This document shows positions 6,658 to 9,736 of a stretch of DNA of 9,736 nt, piece after piece. This stretch comes from JAXGPP01 sp964436865 (GTDB lineage Bacteria > Planctomycetota > Planctomycetia > Pirellulales > Thermoguttaceae), in contig CAYTFK010000277.1 of the NCBI GenBank assembly GCA_964436865.1, forward strand, positions 1 through 9,736, in the 5' to 3' direction. The notes under the pieces are model-generated. The model was not told the origin of the DNA. It made no database searches and worked only from the letters and a program-made list of their open reading frames with translations. The stretch's first letter is position 1. Each line of letters starts with the position of its first letter. The translations under genes and the position numbers were made by a program.

Positions 6658-7032
6658 GACGGGCAGGCGGCCGGATTCGGCGCGCGGCTTGATGTCGGCT
6701 GTGCAACAGAACCAGCGTCCGGGGCATCGCAAGACGCCGCAATGCGGGCGGGCAATGGCCGACCGTTTTGCGCCGGGCTGACTCCAGCGCATCGAGGACG
6801 GGCTGGCGGTAGCCGTCCAAAATTCGTTTTCCGCAAGTTATTGGCACTCGGACATTTCCGTCTCGCCGCGAGTGACTGCCCGGAAAAAGCGTCTCGCCAT
6901 TCAGGCCACACATCGCGCATACTGGCTCCCCCAGAGTCAACGGCGTGTGGATCGAAAGCGAATAGACAGTCGGCGGTTCACACCGTGGACTGCGACGGTC
7001 AATAACTTGTGGAGCAGAATGCGAGGGTGGTG
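6658..7032. other. Intergenic region, 375 bases, no gene seen
   Basis: An 87-codon frame at 6742-7005 lacks a ribosome site and has no protein-like pattern. Only short stems are visible, such as GCGTC/GACGC (6715-6719/6733-6737) and CTGG/CCAG (6922-6925/6931-6934), none with a T-run. No promoter can be supported. Confidence 0.5.
7023..7027 (+). promoter_or_regulatory. Shine-Dalgarno-like GAGGG deciding the start at 7033
   Basis: GAGGG is 5 bases before ATG 7033. The in-frame GTG at 7009 has no ribosome site and would add eight residues (MEQNARVV) ahead of an otherwise typical signal peptide, so ATG 7033 is preferred. Confidence 0.6.
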
Positions 7033-9636
7033 ATGAGATTGGTACTTTCTGCTGTCGTGATCTTGGCCGTGCTTCCGGCGGTTTCAGGTGCTCAATCGCC
7101 GCCGAGAATCGTGCTGGAGAACGAACGGGTGGCGGTCGGGCTTGAGGCAGGGCGAGGGGGAATTGCCTCGCTCGTCGACAAGGGGACGGGGCGGAACTTG
7201 GCGGCCGCGGTGGCGAAGCCGCTGTTGTTCCAACTGGAGTTCAGCCCGGCGGACACGAAATCGGCGGAACGCGTGGTGGTCAGCAACCTCGATGCAGCGG
7301 GAATGAACGCCGAGCGAGAGGGCGCTGGGCCGGGGGGCTCGATCGAGCTGCGATTCTCGGATGTGGCGGGCAAGAAGATCGAAGTCCGCTGCCGTGCCAG
7401 CGCTACGGCAGGCGACCCGTTCATCCGCTGGCGGCTGGAGGCCGATTTTCCTGCATCGCTGGTGCTGGAGAACGTGCGGTTTCCGGTTGTGACCGTGGCT
7501 CCTGACGCCGTCGGAACTGAGAATGACGCGGTCGTGCTGGGAGCGACCAAGGGGGGCGTTCATCCGCAGCCTTCAGGCTGGAAAGTGGGCCGCGGGGTCA
7601 GTGCGGCGCAACCCGGCAGCCTGGCGGCGCAGATGGGGTGCTACTACGGGCAGGAGGCGGGCGTTTTGACGGCCGCCCTGGATAGCCGTGGCTACCGGAA
7701 GGCGATTTATGCCGGCCGGACCGGAGACGGACTGTTGCTGGTATGGCAGCAGCCCTGCTTTGCGAAATCGCACTTCGTGCAGGATTTCGACTTCGCGCTG
7801 GCAACGTTCGGGCCGAGCGAGCCAGGCCGAGCGGCCGACTGGCGGGACGGGGCCGATCTTTACAAGGCATGGGCCGTCGAGCAGCCGTGGTGCCGACGCC
7901 GCTTTGCCGATCGCGATGATCTGCCCGGCTGGCTCAAGTCGGGGCCGGCGATGGTGCGTTTCTCGCGGAGCTGGCTGGCCGATCCGCCGAGTATCGAGCG
8001 ATGGCTCAAGGAGTATTGGAAGGGCCATTTCGCGTCGGAGACGCCGCTGGTGATTGCGTACTGGGGATGGGAGAAGGTCGATACGTGGATCACGCCGGAC
8101 TATTTTCCGGTATACCCGTCGGATGATGAATTCCGCCGATTGGCGCAGCTTGGCCGCGAGTTGGGGGGCCACACGTTTCTCTGGCCGTCCGGGTATCACT
8201 ACACGCTGACCTACAAGAAGCTGCCGTCGGGCGAGTTTGAATGGGACGCGCGGGCGACGTTCGACGCCGAGGCGAGGCCGCACGCCGTGGTAGACCGCCA
8301 GGGGAAGACGCTTATTGGAGACCGTTCCTGGTTGCAGGGAGGGCAGACGGCCACGATGTGCCCGGGCGATCCGTGGACGATCGAGTGGATGAACCGCACG
8401 GCCAGGGGGCTGGCCGAGCGCGGCGCCGAGTTGATCCAGGTCGACCAGGTGGTGGGGGGCAATTTTCCGCCGTGCTACAGCACCGAGCACGGGCATCCAC
8501 CGGGCCCGGGGCTATGGGCCACGGAAGTGTTTCGCGAGCAACTGGTGTCGATGTTGCGCCAGTGTCGCGAGATTCTGCCGGAAGCGGTGGTGTGCTTCGA
8601 GGAGCCGAACGAGCTTTTCATCCAGGAGGTGGGCATTCAGGACTATCGCGACTGGGAAGTGATGCGGCAGGAGGCGATCGAGCCGGCCTCGGTATTCAAC
8701 TACCTGTATCACGAGTATCTGCCGACATTTCAGAGCAATCCCCAGGCGGGCAACCGGCTGCAGACAGCGTGGTGCCTGGTTACCGGGCAGATACCGCACT
8801 TCGTGCCGTCGATGGCACTGGGACCGGGGCCGCTGCTGGCGGGCGGCGACTTTGAGCAGTGGCCGGGCAAGAATCCGGCAGGCTGGGAACAGGTTGACGG
8901 CTACCAGGGGCGGGCCTATTCGGGCAACGCGGCGCGCGACGACGGCGAGCGGCACGGAGGTCAATCGAGCCTTCGCCTGACGAACACGGAGGCCGGCCAG
9001 ATTGTGCAAGTGTCGCAGAACGTGGCTGTCGGGGCGACCTTTGCGCTCGGTCGGACGTACCGGCTGCGAGCGTGGTTGAAGACCGCCGGCTTGAAGCAAC
9101 CGAACGGCATCATGATGGGGGCTTTTACGCGGGATATGAAGCACTTGGGCTCGTGGTCGATTGCCATGCCGCGTGAGGCGGGCGACTGGTCGGAAAGCGC
9201 GGCGCAATTCAAGCTACCCGAAAGTGCGGAATTGCTGCGGATCATGCTCCATGTGAACGGGCCGGGCACGGTGTGGATCGACGACATCGTGCTGGAGGAG
9301 ATCGGCGCCGACGGGCGGGTTGCCGTGGTCGAACGGCCGAAGATTCCGAGCGATCACGAACTGATGCGGCAATGGGTCGATTTGTATCACGGACGAGGGC
9401 GCGACTATCTCCAGCACGGAAGAATGCTGCACCCGCCGCGGCTGGAGGTGGAGACGATCTCGTACCAGGGGCGGACTTTCCCGGCGATTCTGCACAATGC
9501 GTTTGCCGCCGACGACGGATCGGAGGCGGTGGTGATGGTGAACGCCAGCGAAAAGCCGCAGGTTGGGAAGCTGCACTGGAAGGGACGAGTTGTCGACGTC
9601 AGACTCGAACCGTGGGAGGTGCGACTGATGAGGTAG
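7033..9636 (+). CDS. Secreted DUF6259-like glycoside-hydrolase-fold protein with CBM-like module (867 aa)
   Basis: Residues 1-20 are a signal peptide (cut after SGA). About 25-270 is an N-terminal beta-sandwich of the kind that precedes glycosidase barrels (VLENERVAVGLEAGRGGIAS, then LVDKGTGRNL). About 290-600 looks like a TIM barrel: VIAYWGWEKVDTWITPDYFP, LGGHTFLWPSGYHYTL, ELIQVDQVVGG and VVCFEEPNELF. D471 (QVDQ) and E523/E524/E527 (FEEPNE) lie at strand ends and are the best catalytic candidates. About 600-757 starts GGDFEQWPGKNPAGW and ends GTVWIDDIVLEE, the usual frame of a CBM4/9-like jelly roll. Barrel-type sequence resumes at MRQWVDLYHGRGRDYLQHGR, before a closing beta-domain (VVMVNAS to the end at LEPWEVRLMR). 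I read the overall pattern as DUF6259. The substrate is unknown, presumably a glycan given the sulfatase upstream. Confidence 0.75.
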   Translation: MRLVLSAVVILAVLPAVSGAQSPPRIVLENERVAVGLEAGRGGIASLVDKGTGRNLAAAVAKPLLFQLEFSPADTKSAERVVVSNLDAAGMNAEREGAGPGGSIELRFSDVAGKKIEVRCRASATAGDPFIRWRLEADFPASLVLENVRFPVVTVAPDAVGTENDAVVLGATKGGVHPQPSGWKVGRGVSAAQPGSLAAQMGCYYGQEAGVLTAALDSRGYRKAIYAGRTGDGLLLVWQQPCFAKSHFVQDFDFALATFGPSEPGRAADWRDGADLYKAWAVEQPWCRRRFADRDDLPGWLKSGPAMVRFSRSWLADPPSIERWLKEYWKGHFASETPLVIAYWGWEKVDTWITPDYFPVYPSDDEFRRLAQLGRELGGHTFLWPSGYHYTLTYKKLPSGEFEWDARATFDAEARPHAVVDRQGKTLIGDRSWLQGGQTATMCPGDPWTIEWMNRTARGLAERGAELIQVDQVVGGNFPPCYSTEHGHPPGPGLWATEVFREQLVSMLRQCREILPEAVVCFEEPNELFIQEVGIQDYRDWEVMRQEAIEPASVFNYLYHEYLPTFQSNPQAGNRLQTAWCLVTGQIPHFVPSMALGPGPLLAGGDFEQWPGKNPAGWEQVDGYQGRAYSGNAARDDGERHGGQSSLRLTNTEAGQIVQVSQNVAVGATFALGRTYRLRAWLKTAGLKQPNGIMMGAFTRDMKHLGSWSIAMPREAGDWSESAAQFKLPESAELLRIMLHVNGPGTVWIDDIVLEEIGADGRVAVVERPKIPSDHELMRQWVDLYHGRGRDYLQHGRMLHPPRLEVETISYQGRTFPAILHNAFAADDGSEAVVMVNASEKPQVGKLHWKGRVVDVRLEPWEVRLMR

Positions 9637-9736
9637 GCGAGGAGCCTTTTCAGGAACAGAAGAGAGCGGAGGGAGCAGAGACGCGACGGGACGGCGCGGC
9701 TATGGGGCGGCGGAACCGTTCTGGAGGGCTTGGAAG

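Noticed and set aside
5641..6792. Long minus-strand frame opposite the sulfatase
   Set aside because: It is antisense to a gene with a full catalytic motif set; its His/Arg/Leu-rich translation is typical of an antisense shadow.
6839..6858. Second possible sigma-54 site (TTGGCACTCGGACATTT)
   Set aside because: The -24 half matches TGGCAC, but the -12 position reads TT instead of the required GC.
6742..7005. 87-codon plus-strand frame between the sulfatase and the 867-residue enzyme
   Set aside because: No ribosome site, no recognisable domain, and composition like non-coding GC-rich sequence.
7009..7032. GTG 7009 as start of the 867-residue enzyme
   Set aside because: ATG 7033 has GAGGG 5 bases upstream and begins a standard signal peptide; the GTG has neither.
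9702..9736. Possible start of another gene (ATG 9702 followed by GRRNRSGG)
   Set aside because: Only eleven codons remain in the window and no ribosome site precedes it, so it cannot be supported.

Overview
The window looks like chromosomal DNA from an uncultured member of the Planctomycetota or a close PVC relative. The basis is GC-rich coding sequence, a secreted formylglycine-type sulfatase beside large secreted glycoside-hydrolase-like proteins, wide gene spacing, no SusC/SusD-type genes, and a small secreted beta-strand protein of a kind I associate with that group. The assignment is inference from gene content; there is no rRNA or other marker gene here.

Layout. Positions 1-1845 (+) hold most of a GH42-like glycosidase whose start lies before the window. 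A 566-base gap follows, containing a near-perfect sigma-54 promoter (2274-2290). This promoter points at a 122-residue secreted protein (2412-2780, +). A convergent junction (2781-3000) carries a 14-bp perfect inverted repeat and, at its right edge, a 13-bp tandem duplication that runs into a stop codon. On the minus strand, an MFS transporter (4850-3654) overlaps an HD-domain phosphohydrolase (3657-3001) by ATGA, so the two look like a translationally coupled operon. A divergent 487-base gap leads to a secreted sulfatase (5338-6657, +). After 375 bases comes a secreted 867-residue DUF6259-like TIM-barrel protein with a carbohydrate-binding-like module apparently inserted near the end of its catalytic domain (7033-9636, +).

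How the genes may work together. The sulfatase, the GH42-like enzyme and the DUF6259-like enzyme fit breakdown of a sulfated or otherwise complex glycan, with desulfation and glycosidic cleavage outside the cytoplasm. They are spaced like independent units rather than one operon. The MFS/HD pair is on the other strand and may be unrelated housekeeping or nucleotide-pool hygiene. The small protein is the only gene with a clear alternative-sigma promoter.

I found no CRISPR array, transposase, tRNA, rRNA, phage or defence gene, and no evident wholly new system. The points most worth following are the sigma-54-driven small secreted protein, the inserted module in the 867-residue enzyme, the non-canonical catalytic positions in the GH42-like protein and the sulfatase, and the palindromic element at the convergent junction.
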